64,000 nt of DNA from Winogradskyella eckloniae. GTDB lineage: Bacteria; Bacteroidota; Bacteroidia; Flavobacteriales; Flavobacteriaceae. The notes beneath the pieces were generated by a model. That model made no database searches and was not told where the DNA came from. It saw nothing but the letters and a program-made list of their open reading frames with translations. Position numbers and translations under genes: made by a program. Position 1 is the stretch's first letter. Every line of letters begins with the position of its first letter. This document shows, one piece after another, positions 19,232-27,794 of the stretch. Where the stretch lies: positions 1-64,000 of the forward strand of contig NZ_JABRWP010000011.1 of assembly GCF_013249045.1 (NCBI RefSeq), read 5' to 3'.

Positions 19232-21220
19232 TTATTTTATATTCTGAAGACAACTTGTGTAGAAGTCTTGCGAAATCTTATTCCTTAGCACAAGATATTT
19301 TAAAGGATAAATAGGAAGTGTGATAAAATGAATAAAGGGGTTTATGCGTTTGTTTTCTAATTCAATTGTTTTATAAAATTTAGAATAAACAAAGGCATCT
19401 ACGATAACATAAATAGCAAAAAATAAGGCTGCAATTATACTTAAAGTCTTTACTGTTGCTGCCAATTCTGGTAATTTATTATTTCTAAATATAAAGAAAA
19501 CACCTAACAATACAACTGCGCAGAAAAAGCTAATGATACTAGTTTTAGAATATGCTTTATAGTCGTTTAATAAAACACGTGCTTTTATAAGTTTACTTGG
19601 TATTTCTAGACCTTCTGATTTTAAGCCTTCTAACGAAATGTTTCTATTAAGTAAATTGTGAAGCGCTATTTCTTTTGGTTTTTTATCGAGATCATATTCA
19701 TTTTGATTTTTTATAATCCCAATTAATTCTTCTAATGAGTACTTTTTGTAGAAATTATAAGTCTTTGTATCGCTCTCAGACAGTTGTACTTTGTTTTTAG
19801 CAGAGAACAATTTTTTTAGAGGTACAATAATGGCATCAAATTGAAAAACCCCTTTGTCCTTGGTAGCTCTTGTGGTTAAATAGATACTTAGCGGAAGCAT
19901 TACGGCTGTGGATAGCCATGCTCCAATAATTGGATTAAAACTGCCTTTTTCGGCACTATTTTTAGCGAAAATACCAAAGAAATGATATGTTAAAAACAGC
20001 ACAATGGCAACAACCATTGGTAAGCCTATACCTCCTTTTCTTATTAATGCACCAAGTGGTGCGCCAACAAAAAATAATATAACACAAGCAAAGGCAAGTA
20101 CAAACTTATCATGCATTACTATGATATGCTTGTTTAATCGAATTTGTTTGTTGTCAAATGACTTTTTATTAGAATCTAAAATTTGTCTGGTACTGTTGGC
20201 AGAGTTTTTTGCTAAGTTTAAAATTTGTACTTTTTGATTGGTACTAAAAAGATCTAATATATTTTTTCCTGTATATATAGTGTCTACCTTAGTTGTATCA
20301 ATATTTAAGTTTAATGCTGCGTAAGAACTTCGGTTGAATAAAGTATTGGATAAAGCAGAATAATCATCTTTCCTTTGTGTTTTTAGACTATCAATAGTGT
20401 AGTTGAGTTGACTAACATCTAGCATATTGTAACGGTCTGAATGATTTTTTTCTTCTAAATCTTCAGGATTTAACGTGGCTAAATCTACATTAAAAATGTA
20501 ACTATCAAAATAACTTCTTACATGTGGTTGGTCTGTACTGTTAGACCTATTATTGGTTAATATTTCTTCGTAATAATTTCCGTTACGTAATTCTAGTTGT
20601 AAAATATTGGAGTCTGGACTACTTTTTAATTCGCCCTTTTCGGCAATGATAACTATGTAATTTCCAGATTTACGTTTGGCACTTTTTTTATGAATAACCA
20701 CACCATCTAAAAACTGGCCTCTATCACCAGATTTATGATCTACTTTAATATTTATATTTCCTATTTCATTAAATTGACCTTCAGCAATAGCTAGTGCAGG
20801 TTTAACTTTGGCGATATTTTTTCTTAAATTATAAAAATTGTATTCGCCCCAAGGAATCACATTATTGGCAAAGAAGAACGATGCTATACCTAAAGCAATT
20901 ATAAAAACGCTTAAGCTACGCATGGCACGTTGTAAGGAAATACCAGTAGATTTCATGGCAGCAAATTCATAGTTCTCTGCAAAATTTCCAAAAACCATTA
21001 TAGAAGACAATAATATGGTTAGTGGCACTACCAAAGGAATTAGCTTTGGCATGTAATACAGAATGAATTTTACAGTCACTATAACATCTAAATCTTTACC
21101 AGCGAGTTCGGCAATATATAGCCAAACCCCTTGTAAAATAAAGATGAACATGAATATAATAAAGACGCTAAAAAACGTCCTTAAGAAAGTGATAAGTATG
21201 TACCTATCTAATATTTTCAC
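19232..21220 (-). CDS. LptF/LptG family permease (YjgP/YjgQ)
   Basis: Inner-membrane subunit of the LptB2FG transporter that extracts lipopolysaccharide for delivery to the outer membrane. The start is MKILDRYILITFLRTFF, typical of the family, from a GTG codon at 21218-21220. Three membrane segments precede residue 130, a large periplasmic domain spans about 130-360, and three more segments follow (about 370-450) with GAPLGALIRKGGIGLP. A C-terminal extension with two further hydrophobic segments (about 545-610) makes it longer (662 aa) than the roughly 360 residues of the enterobacterial proteins, as is common in Bacteroidota. It follows the lolA-like gene by 17 bases, in an operon with other envelope functions. 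Whether it is the LptF or LptG role cannot be decided. Confidence 0.9.
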   Translation of the reverse strand: MKILDRYILITFLRTFFSVFIIFMFIFILQGVWLYIAELAGKDLDVIVTVKFILYYMPKLIPLVVPLTILLSSIMVFGNFAENYEFAAMKSTGISLQRAMRSLSVFIIALGIASFFFANNVIPWGEYNFYNLRKNIAKVKPALAIAEGQFNEIGNINIKVDHKSGDRGQFLDGVVIHKKSAKRKSGNYIVIIAEKGELKSSPDSNILQLELRNGNYYEEILTNNRSNSTDQPHVRSYFDSYIFNVDLATLNPEDLEEKNHSDRYNMLDVSQLNYTIDSLKTQRKDDYSALSNTLFNRSSYAALNLNIDTTKVDTIYTGKNILDLFSTNQKVQILNLAKNSANSTRQILDSNKKSFDNKQIRLNKHIIVMHDKFVLAFACVILFFVGAPLGALIRKGGIGLPMVVAIVLFLTYHFFGIFAKNSAEKGSFNPIIGAWLSTAVMLPLSIYLTTRATKDKGVFQFDAIIVPLKKLFSAKNKVQLSESDTKTYNFYKKYSLEELIGIIKNQNEYDLDKKPKEIALHNLLNRNISLEGLKSEGLEIPSKLIKARVLLNDYKAYSKTSIISFFCAVVLLGVFFIFRNNKLPELAATVKTLSIIAALFFAIYVIVDAFVYSKFYKTIELENKRINPFIHFITLPIYPLKYLVLRNKISQDFYTSCLQNIK

Positions 21221-21237
21221 ACAGTTATGGTTTTACC

Positions 21238-21879
21238 TTAATCTATTTTGTTGATATAGTAATCTTCGTATTTACTTTCGTCAAATGTAAATAAGGTTTT
21301 TGAAATAGGTTGGTCGGTTTTAAAAGAATTAACAGTTAATGTTGTTTTTGTTCCGTTTTTGCCTACTTCGATAAGGTTATAAATGTGTTTGGTAGTAGCA
21401 TCAATACCAAGTAACACGTGTTTTATTTCAGAATTGGTGTCTATTGGACTTAATTTTACATATTGAATTTTTCTACCTTTCACGGTTTGTACAATGTCCA
21501 TTTTAAAAATGTAACCATCTTCATAAAATGATAACATTTTGCTTGGAGTTATAGTGCTTTCATCATCTGTATTGTCTGAAGAAATTGTGACTTCTTCATC
21601 CTCTGGGCTAATAGTATATAATGTTTTACCATTAAAAATACGCGTTATGCCTAAGATGTTTAACTTATACTTATCGCCTTCCATGACCACATCTCCACGT
21701 GTTTCTTGGCTAATATTTTCACTAATGTTATTTAATTCGTATTTAAAATCTAAACTAATATTTTTATAGGATTTAATTTTTGTACTTACTTCATTAAGCA
21801 AAGCTTCGGCTTTGGCATCACTTTGTGCAAACCCAGTAAATCCTAATGTTAAAAATGCTAATACTAAAATTTTTTTCAT
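21238..21879 (-). CDS. lolA: LolA-like outer-membrane lipoprotein carrier
   Basis: A 213-residue periplasmic protein with a cleavable signal peptide (MKKILVLAFLTLGFTGFAQ) and no lipobox cysteine. The body has LolA features: a helix with EALLNEVSTKIKSYKNISLDF, then GDVVMEGDKYKLNILG and FNGKTLYTISPE, the strands of the half-barrel that holds the acyl chains. LolA shuttles lipoproteins from the inner membrane to the outer membrane. It lies between ftsK (17 bases upstream) and the LptF/G permease (17 bases downstream), an arrangement seen in Flavobacteriia. Family assignment is good; sequence divergence from the proteobacterial protein is large. Confidence 0.85.
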   Translation of the reverse strand: MKKILVLAFLTLGFTGFAQSDAKAEALLNEVSTKIKSYKNISLDFKYELNNISENISQETRGDVVMEGDKYKLNILGITRIFNGKTLYTISPEDEEVTISSDNTDDESTITPSKMLSFYEDGYIFKMDIVQTVKGRKIQYVKLSPIDTNSEIKHVLLGIDATTKHIYNLIEVGKNGTKTTLTVNSFKTDQPISKTLFTFDESKYEDYYINKID

Positions 21880-21896
21880 CGTTATGTTATTTAATC

Positions 21897-24353
21897 TTAT
21901 TGATTTTTTTCGTTTTCTAATAATTGGTCTAAAGCCACTAAATCTGGAACTAATACTTGTCTTGCTTTACTGCCTTCAAAATTACCAACAATACCAGCTG
22001 CTTCTAGTTGGTCTATAATTCTACCCGCTCTATTGTAGCCTAATTTTAGTTTACGTTGCAATAAAGAAGCAGAACCTTGTTGTGCTGTAACAATTAATTC
22101 TGCGGCTTCTCTAAACAATTTATCTCTATCTGATATATCTACATCAAGATTTGTGCCACCTTCTTCACCAACATATTCTGGTAAGAGATGTGCATCTGGA
22201 TATGCTTTTTGTGAACCTATAAATTCGGTAATTTTTTCAACTTCGGGTGTATCCACAAAGGCACATTGTATACGCACTAAGTCGTTTCCTTGTGTGTAAA
22301 GCATATCGCCTCTACCAATTAGTTGATCTGCTCCAGGGCCATCTAAAATAGTTCTAGAATCTATTTTACTAGTTACTCTAAAGGCTATACGTGCTGGGAA
22401 ATTGGCTTTTATAATACCTGTAATGACGTTAACGGATGGTCGCTGTGTGGCTACAATTAAATGAATACCAATAGCACGTGCCAATTGCGCTAAACGTGCA
22501 ATAGGTGTTTCTACTTCTTTACCAGCTGTCATTATTAAATCCGCAAACTCATCTACGACCAATACAATATATGGTAAAAAGGCGTGGCCGTCATTTGGAT
22601 TTAATTTTCTCGCTTTAAACTTGGCATTATATTCTGAGATATTTCTACAAAATGCATTTTTAAGCATTTCGTAACGGTTATCCATTTCAATACACAAAGA
22701 ATTTAAGGTATTAATTACTTTAGTATTGTCTGTAATGATGGCATCTTCACTGTCTGGAAGTTTCGCTAAATAATGACGTTCTATTTTATTAAATAAAGTT
22801 AATTCGACCTTTTTAGGATCTACTAAAACAAATTTTACTTCGGCAGGATGTTTTTTATACAGTAAAGAGGTAAGGACGGCATTTAATCCAACTGATTTAC
22901 CTTGTCCTGTTGCACCAGCCATTAACATATGCGGCATTTTTGCTAAATCGACCACAAAGGTTTCATTGCTGATGGTTTTTCCGAAGGCAATTGGTAATTG
23001 CATTTCGGATTTTTGGAATTTTTGAGACGCTATTACGGAGCGCATGGATACAATGGTAGAGTTTTTATTAGGTACTTCAATACCAATAGTCCCTTTACCT
23101 GGAATTGGTGCAATAATTCTAATACCTAATGCGGCTAGTGATAACGCTATATCATCTTCTAAATTTTTAATTTTAGAAATTCTAATACCAGCATCCGGAA
23201 CAATTTCATAAAGAGTTACTGTAGGTCCTATAGTTGCTTTAATACTAGAAATACCAATTTTGTAATTATTTAAGGTTTCTACAATTCTATTTTTGTTTTC
23301 CTCTAATTCTTCTTGATCTATTGAAATCCCTTCATTATCATATTTTTTTAATAAATCTAAGGTAGGAAATTGATATTTACTTAGCTCTAATGTAGGATCA
23401 AATTGACCAAAATCTTCCACAAGTTTGTCTGAAAGATTGTCAATCTCAGAGTGTTCTTCTTCAACAGATTTTACTTCAACTTTTAGTTCTGGTACTTCAA
23501 CGGATGCTTCTACGGGTTTTTCAGTCACTTCCATTTTAAGGATTTCTGGTTGAGTGTCTGTTTTTATTTCCGTTTTTAGTTTTGGCTCCGAATGATGGTT
23601 AATAGTAGGCTTTGTGTCCTCTAAAGGGATTTCAAATGCAGATTTTATAGCTTCTGCTTCTTCGGTTAAATTGTTATCAAAAACAACCGTTGGTTCTTTT
23701 GTTGTTTCTTCTTGTTTTAAGTCTTCTTTTATGGCACTTTTAGCATTTTTAAATACATTGAGAATGCTTTCACCAGTTACCTTAAATCGTATGGCTAAGT
23801 AAGTTATAAACCCAAAAACAAGTAGGAGTATTGTCCCAACTTTACCTATGTAGTCTTGAAAAAAATGATTCATTTCAAATCCTATGGTTCCTCCAAGTAC
23901 ATCGTATTTGTGAGAAAAGAAGCCCAAGAGTATGGATAACCAAATGACTATTAATGTGCCCCAAATCCAATGTTTTCTCAATTTAGACTTACTGAGGTTT
24001 AGCGTAAGATAAACACCTGATAAAAAGATTAAGCCCGAAAAAATAACAGAAGGAATACCAAAGCCTTTTGTAATAAAAAAGTCACTAACCCAAGCACCCA
24101 ATTGGCTTGCCCAGTTTTTGTATTCTGTAGAACGTTCTGGGAAATTTTGTAATACACTTTGATCTTCTTTACCTGTAAAAACAAAAGATAAAAAAGAGAT
24201 AAACAAGAGAATCCCTAGTATAATAAGTAAACTACCAAAAACAAGTTTTTGCTGGCTACTGAGCTTAAACGTAGGTTTTGACACCTTAGCCGTAGCTTTG
24301 CTTTTAGTCTTTGCTTTTGTTGTTGTTTTCTTTTTTGTTGTTTTTTTTGCCAT
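21897..24353 (-). CDS. ftsK: DNA translocase FtsK
   Basis: An 818-residue septal DNA pump that clears and resolves chromosome termini at division. It begins with a Lys/Thr-rich tail, then four membrane segments (about 35-200). An acidic linker (about 220-330) and the alpha/beta motor follow. The Walker A motif GATGQGKS has its lysine at K486, and Walker B reads YIVLVVDEFADL. RPSVNVITGIIKANFPARIAF is the conserved post-Walker segment. The C-terminal gamma domain (about 745-818) is a winged helix with GSASLLQRKLKLGYNRAGRI, which in other bacteria reads the KOPS polarity sequence. It heads the ftsK-lolA-lptF/G-ribBA run. Fully intact. Confidence 0.97.
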   Translation of the reverse strand: MAKKTTKKKTTTKAKTKSKATAKVSKPTFKLSSQQKLVFGSLLIILGILLFISFLSFVFTGKEDQSVLQNFPERSTEYKNWASQLGAWVSDFFITKGFGIPSVIFSGLIFLSGVYLTLNLSKSKLRKHWIWGTLIVIWLSILLGFFSHKYDVLGGTIGFEMNHFFQDYIGKVGTILLLVFGFITYLAIRFKVTGESILNVFKNAKSAIKEDLKQEETTKEPTVVFDNNLTEEAEAIKSAFEIPLEDTKPTINHHSEPKLKTEIKTDTQPEILKMEVTEKPVEASVEVPELKVEVKSVEEEHSEIDNLSDKLVEDFGQFDPTLELSKYQFPTLDLLKKYDNEGISIDQEELEENKNRIVETLNNYKIGISSIKATIGPTVTLYEIVPDAGIRISKIKNLEDDIALSLAALGIRIIAPIPGKGTIGIEVPNKNSTIVSMRSVIASQKFQKSEMQLPIAFGKTISNETFVVDLAKMPHMLMAGATGQGKSVGLNAVLTSLLYKKHPAEVKFVLVDPKKVELTLFNKIERHYLAKLPDSEDAIITDNTKVINTLNSLCIEMDNRYEMLKNAFCRNISEYNAKFKARKLNPNDGHAFLPYIVLVVDEFADLIMTAGKEVETPIARLAQLARAIGIHLIVATQRPSVNVITGIIKANFPARIAFRVTSKIDSRTILDGPGADQLIGRGDMLYTQGNDLVRIQCAFVDTPEVEKITEFIGSQKAYPDAHLLPEYVGEEGGTNLDVDISDRDKLFREAAELIVTAQQGSASLLQRKLKLGYNRAGRIIDQLEAAGIVGNFEGSKARQVLVPDLVALDQLLENEKNQ

Positions 24354-24403
24354 TCTATGCCGAATTCTTTTCGGTATCTATTTCCTGTTATTAAGGAATG
24401 TAA

Positions 24404-25177
24404 TTATTTGTAATCTTTTGCTTTTTTAGAAATACCATTTACATAGTCTTCTATAATATTTAGTTCATTAGCCAATTCAGCGCCTTTAAATCCATTAATG
24501 TCTTTAGCAGCAATATTAAAATTATAAAAATTTAGATACTCATGTGCTAAAGGTAAATAGGACCAATGCCATTTTTCGAGATTATAACCAGTTCTTCCAT
24601 TCGTTTTCTCCGTATAAACTTGATAAAATCCATATGCATTTGCATTAGTCTGAAGCCAATTATAAATGTCTTGTCCTTTTCCGCTGCTAAAATACGAATT
24701 ACTTAAACTATTTAAGTCTAAATCTGTTCCCCAATGATGACGAGAAGAGGTTGGCATAGAACTGTATTCTAAAATTTTCTTTGCGCGCTCCATAGGTCTT
24801 AGGGTATTATATTTTTCCCATTTACGTTCCCAAATCGCTTTTTGTTCATTGAAATTTCGCGTGCCAGATATTATTTTTAGCGTTACACCTTGTTCGGCGG
24901 CAGCATTATACATTTTTATAAATGCCTTATAAACTACTGTATCTAAGAATAGTACTTTTGAAGCATGTATTGCTTTTACTTTAGTGAATCTTCGATTGTC
25001 TTTATAGTTGTACTTCCCAAAAACAAAATCCTTTGCCTGTGTGTAATCACTGGAGTTTTTAATTTCTAACTGCCCTAAATGACCATTAATTTTAAGAACA
25101 TGATGAACTGATTTTACGTGCTCTTTGCAATTAAAAACAATTAATGATAGCAGTAATAATAGTAAAGGGTGCTTCAT
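24404..25177 (-). CDS. M15 family D-alanyl-D-alanine carboxypeptidase, lipoprotein (VanY-like)
   Basis: ATG at 25177 is chosen because it yields a lipoprotein signal (MKHPLLLLLLSLIVFNC); a longer reading from 25225 adds 16 residues that spoil it. The catalytic domain shows SSRHHWGTDLDL, the SxHxxGxAxD zinc pattern with His and Asp ligands, and the distal KWHWSYLP His. FNEQKAIWERKW is the conserved helix before it. The enzyme trims the terminal D-Ala from peptidoglycan stems or clips related D,L peptides, acting in the periplasm anchored to a membrane. It lies between the unknown gene at 25282 and ftsK, in the same direction, so it probably shares their transcript. Confidence 0.9.
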   Translation of the reverse strand: MKHPLLLLLLSLIVFNCKEHVKSVHHVLKINGHLGQLEIKNSSDYTQAKDFVFGKYNYKDNRRFTKVKAIHASKVLFLDTVVYKAFIKMYNAAAEQGVTLKIISGTRNFNEQKAIWERKWEKYNTLRPMERAKKILEYSSMPTSSRHHWGTDLDLNSLSNSYFSSGKGQDIYNWLQTNANAYGFYQVYTEKTNGRTGYNLEKWHWSYLPLAHEYLNFYNFNIAAKDINGFKGAELANELNIIEDYVNGISKKAKDYK

Positions 25178-25281
25178 TTTATTTTTTGAAAAGGATTGTA
25201 AAATAAGAACAGAACAAAAATACAAATTAGTAACGTTTATTCTAGTTGTTTTGGTATAGAATGAAAAGATATGTTGCGTTT

Positions 25282-25791
25282 TTATCGTATTCGCTGTGTT
25301 CGCCCTTTTGACTTTGGGTCTACGTTAATCGCTGTTAATTTTATTTTTGGGTTTTTAAGCTTAGAAACAAGTCGCTTAAAATCGTAGTTAATAGCATGGA
25401 ATGCACTTTTAAAATGATGTGGCGATTGCAAATAAATTGGATTGTCGGTAATTTTTAAACCTTCAAAATCTGATTTCAAAACCCAAAATGTCGATAATTT
25501 TGAATGATTTTTAATGCCAATTAAATTTTCGGAAACAGAATAAAGTTTACCTATGATTTTAAATGGTTTTTGTTTTGATATGATTAACACCCAATCTGTG
25601 TGTGCTTCATCAATAATAGCTTTAAAATGTTTTGAGGATATTATTTTCCAATAATAAACCTCTTCATCACTTATAAAATGGTTTACAATATCAGTTTCGT
25701 GAGTTGCAATCCACTGATACACGTCCTCTAGAGGTTTTGTAATGCCTCTTTTGTTAAGATATAAAACGCGATCTATTAAATTGAAGGACAT
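25282..25791 (-). CDS. Conserved-looking hypothetical protein (169 aa)
   Basis: I do not recognise a domain. It has no signal peptide or membrane segment and is rich in aromatic residues and lysine, with a basic C-terminus (KSKGRTQRIR). The N-terminus (MSFNLIDRVLYLNKRGITKP) looks like a real translation start; it begins 10 bases after the dgkA stop and shares its direction, so it is probably part of the tpx-dgkA transcript. Codon use and AT content match the neighbours. It is most likely a cytoplasmic protein of unknown function. Confidence 0.7.
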   Translation of the reverse strand: MSFNLIDRVLYLNKRGITKPLEDVYQWIATHETDIVNHFISDEEVYYWKIISSKHFKAIIDEAHTDWVLIISKQKPFKIIGKLYSVSENLIGIKNHSKLSTFWVLKSDFEGLKITDNPIYLQSPHHFKSAFHAINYDFKRLVSKLKNPKIKLTAINVDPKSKGRTQRIR

Positions 25792-25800
25792 CTATTTAGT

Positions 25801-26169
25801 TTACAGCAACTTTGGGCCGTAAATTACAGCGGCTAAAATGACTGCGATAATGGCTGCAATAAAAACAGCACCTGCAGCGACATCTTTTATTAAGCCTATT
25901 TTTTTGTGATATTCAGGATGAATAAAATCTGCAATATATTCAATAGCTGTATTCATACCTTCCATACTCATTACAATACCAATCATAACTATTTGAGCCA
26001 TCCATTCGCTTTTAGATATATCAAAATAAAAGCCAGCACAAGTCATAACAATTGCAATACACAATTGTACCTTAATACTGGCTTCTGTTCGTATAAGTAT
26101 CAGCATGCCTTTAAAGGCAAAACCAACACTTTTTAATCTGTTTACTAAAAAGGACTCCTTTTTTTGCAT
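25801..26169 (-). CDS. dgkA: Diacylglycerol kinase family protein (DgkA-type)
   Basis: A 122-residue, three-helix integral membrane kinase. Visible family marks are RLKSVGFAFKGMLILIRTEASIKVQ near the N-terminus, EGMNTAIEYIADF (about 70-82, the catalytic/metal segment) and KKIGLIKDVAAGAV (about 91-104). In Gram-negatives the enzyme recycles diacylglycerol. In many other bacteria the same fold phosphorylates undecaprenol for cell-wall lipid carriers. The sequence does not decide which. It starts 7 bases after tpx ends, so the two are one operon. Confidence 0.9.
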   Translation of the reverse strand: MQKKESFLVNRLKSVGFAFKGMLILIRTEASIKVQLCIAIVMTCAGFYFDISKSEWMAQIVMIGIVMSMEGMNTAIEYIADFIHPEYHKKIGLIKDVAAGAVFIAAIIAVILAAVIYGPKLL

Positions 26170-26176
26170 TCACATG

Positions 26177-26677
26177 TTAGCTTAAACTCTCTAGTGCAGA
26201 TTTATAATTTGGTTCGTCAACAATTTCTTCAACTTGTTCAGTGTGTAATACGGTTCCATCTTTATCAATAACAACAATACATCTAGAATGTAATGCCTCT
26301 AATGGTCCGGTTGTAAACGTTAAACCATAATCGTTACCAAAACGTCCTGTTTTGAAATCAGATAAGCTTTCTACGTTATCTAAACCTTCTGCACCACAAA
26401 AGCGCGCTAAAGCAAATGGTAAATCTTTTGAAATACATAACACCTTCGTGTCTTTAAGTTCACTTGCTTTTTCGTTAAATGTTCTTACAGACTGCGCACA
26501 CGTACCTGTGTCTACACTAGGAAAAATATTTAATACTAATCGTTGTCCTTCGTAATCACTTAAAGATTTTGAAGATAAGTCTGTTGCTGTTAGTTTAAAA
26601 TCTGGAGATTTACTGCCAACTGTCGGTAAATTTCCTATTGTCTCTATAGGATTTCCTTTTAAAGTTATTTTTGCCAT
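26177..26677 (-). CDS. tpx: Thiol peroxidase Tpx
   Basis: A 166-residue atypical 2-Cys peroxiredoxin that reduces hydroperoxides with electrons from thioredoxin. The ATG at 26677 gives MAKITLKGNPIETIG, the standard N-terminus; the longer reading from 26722 is not needed. The peroxidatic cysteine is C60 in SVDTGTCAQSVR and the resolving cysteine is C94 in ARFCGAEG, matching the Tpx spacing. GPLEALHSRCIVVID and the C-terminal segment are also typical. First gene of the minus-strand run that continues with dgkA. Confidence 0.96.
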   Translation of the reverse strand: MAKITLKGNPIETIGNLPTVGSKSPDFKLTATDLSSKSLSDYEGQRLVLNIFPSVDTGTCAQSVRTFNEKASELKDTKVLCISKDLPFALARFCGAEGLDNVESLSDFKTGRFGNDYGLTFTTGPLEALHSRCIVVIDKDGTVLHTEQVEEIVDEPNYKSALESLS

Positions 26678-26944
26678 TGTTTTAAATTTTAGAATGTTAA
26701 AAATAAGAACTTTTAGATGCAATTGTATTAAATTTTATATAATATTTAGAAGGCTTTTTTTTACAATTTTGAATAATATAAGTTATTGTTATTCAGAATT
26801 TTAATTAGAAATAGTAGTTGTTTGTAAAACCTTTAATCGAAGTTATTTGTCGTTTAAATAATTTATTGAGCTGAGTTCTCCCAATATATTACCTTCGGCG
26901 GCTTTAAGCTAATAATCTAAAACCCAAATCTTTTAACGTGCATT

Positions 26945-27709
26945 TTGAATGTTAAAAGTAAAACCAATAATCTTATGAAATTTGAAATACGAAAGAAGAA
27001 AATTCTACGAAATCTTTTTATTGCCATTGCTATATTAAGTCTAGGGAATTTATTTTCTGTCTATTTAATATTTAATTCGGCAGGTATGGACGCAAAGGTT
27101 CCAAGACTTCTTATTAAATTATTAAATGTGAATTTAGAAGCGAATCTACCAACTTATTTTTCGTCATTAATTCTCCTATGTGATGCTATTTTACTTGCTA
27201 TTATTGCTTACGGAAGTAAGAAAAAAGGAGGTCAGTTTTGGCATTGGATAGGACTTTCTGCCATATTTGTTTTCTTGGCGTTAGATGAAATGATCCAAAT
27301 TCATGAGCAGCTCAGAGCACCTATGGAAGCTCTTTTTAGTACATCGGGAATTTTGTATTTCGCATGGTTTATTCCTTATGTGGCTATCACCATATTAATA
27401 GGTATTGCGTATTTTAAATTTATGATGCGTTTACCAAAAAAGATCCTAAAGCTTTTTATTATTGCTGGAGTATTATTTATTTCAGGCGCTGTAGTCATGG
27501 AAGCTATTAGTGGTATGCATGCAGAGGTTCATGGAGAAAGAACGCTCACTTATGCTTTAATGTATAGCTTTGAGGAGTTTTTAGAAATGGCAGGTGCTGC
27601 GGTTTTTCTTTACGCTCTTGTAGAGTATGTGACTAAGGTCTTTAAGAATCTGAAATTAAGATTTAAGCCTAAGAAAAAGAAGAAAAAAAATAAGCCTATT
27701 GAAGCTTAA
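26945..27709 (+). CDS. Multi-pass membrane protein, unknown function (254 aa)
   Basis: Six hydrophobic segments are visible, for instance around residues 23-45, 62-80, 90-110, 130-155, 170-190 and 205-230. Between them lie short conserved-looking polar stretches such as FLALDEMIQIHEQLRAPME and SFEEFLEMAGAA, with acidic residues and His next to the membrane. The C-terminus is very basic (KPKKKKKKNKP). An alternative start at the ATG at 26975 (MKFEIRKKKIL) would remove ten residues. No family is recognised. It stands alone between the tpx operon (divergent) and a strong bidirectional terminator. Confidence 0.75.
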   Translation: MNVKSKTNNLMKFEIRKKKILRNLFIAIAILSLGNLFSVYLIFNSAGMDAKVPRLLIKLLNVNLEANLPTYFSSLILLCDAILLAIIAYGSKKKGGQFWHWIGLSAIFVFLALDEMIQIHEQLRAPMEALFSTSGILYFAWFIPYVAITILIGIAYFKFMMRLPKKILKLFIIAGVLFISGAVVMEAISGMHAEVHGERTLTYALMYSFEEFLEMAGAAVFLYALVEYVTKVFKNLKLRFKPKKKKKKNKPIEA

Positions 27710-27738
27710 GTTTTAAGATAATAGATGCAATAAAATAA

Positions 27739-27778
27739 AAAAAAGCCTCACAAGATCATCATCTTGTGAGGCTTTTTT
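27739..27778. terminator. Bidirectional terminator
   Basis: GCCTCACAAGAT and ATCTTGTGAGGC form a perfect 12-bp stem around CATC, flanked by an A run on the left and six T on the right. It serves both convergent genes, 26945-27709 (+) and 27795-29327 (-). Confidence 0.95.
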
Positions 27779-27794
27779 ATATCCTTGGTTATTC

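Noticed and set aside
25178..25225. Longer start for the M15 peptidase
   Set aside because: The extra 16 residues precede a perfect lipoprotein signal that begins at ATG 25177.
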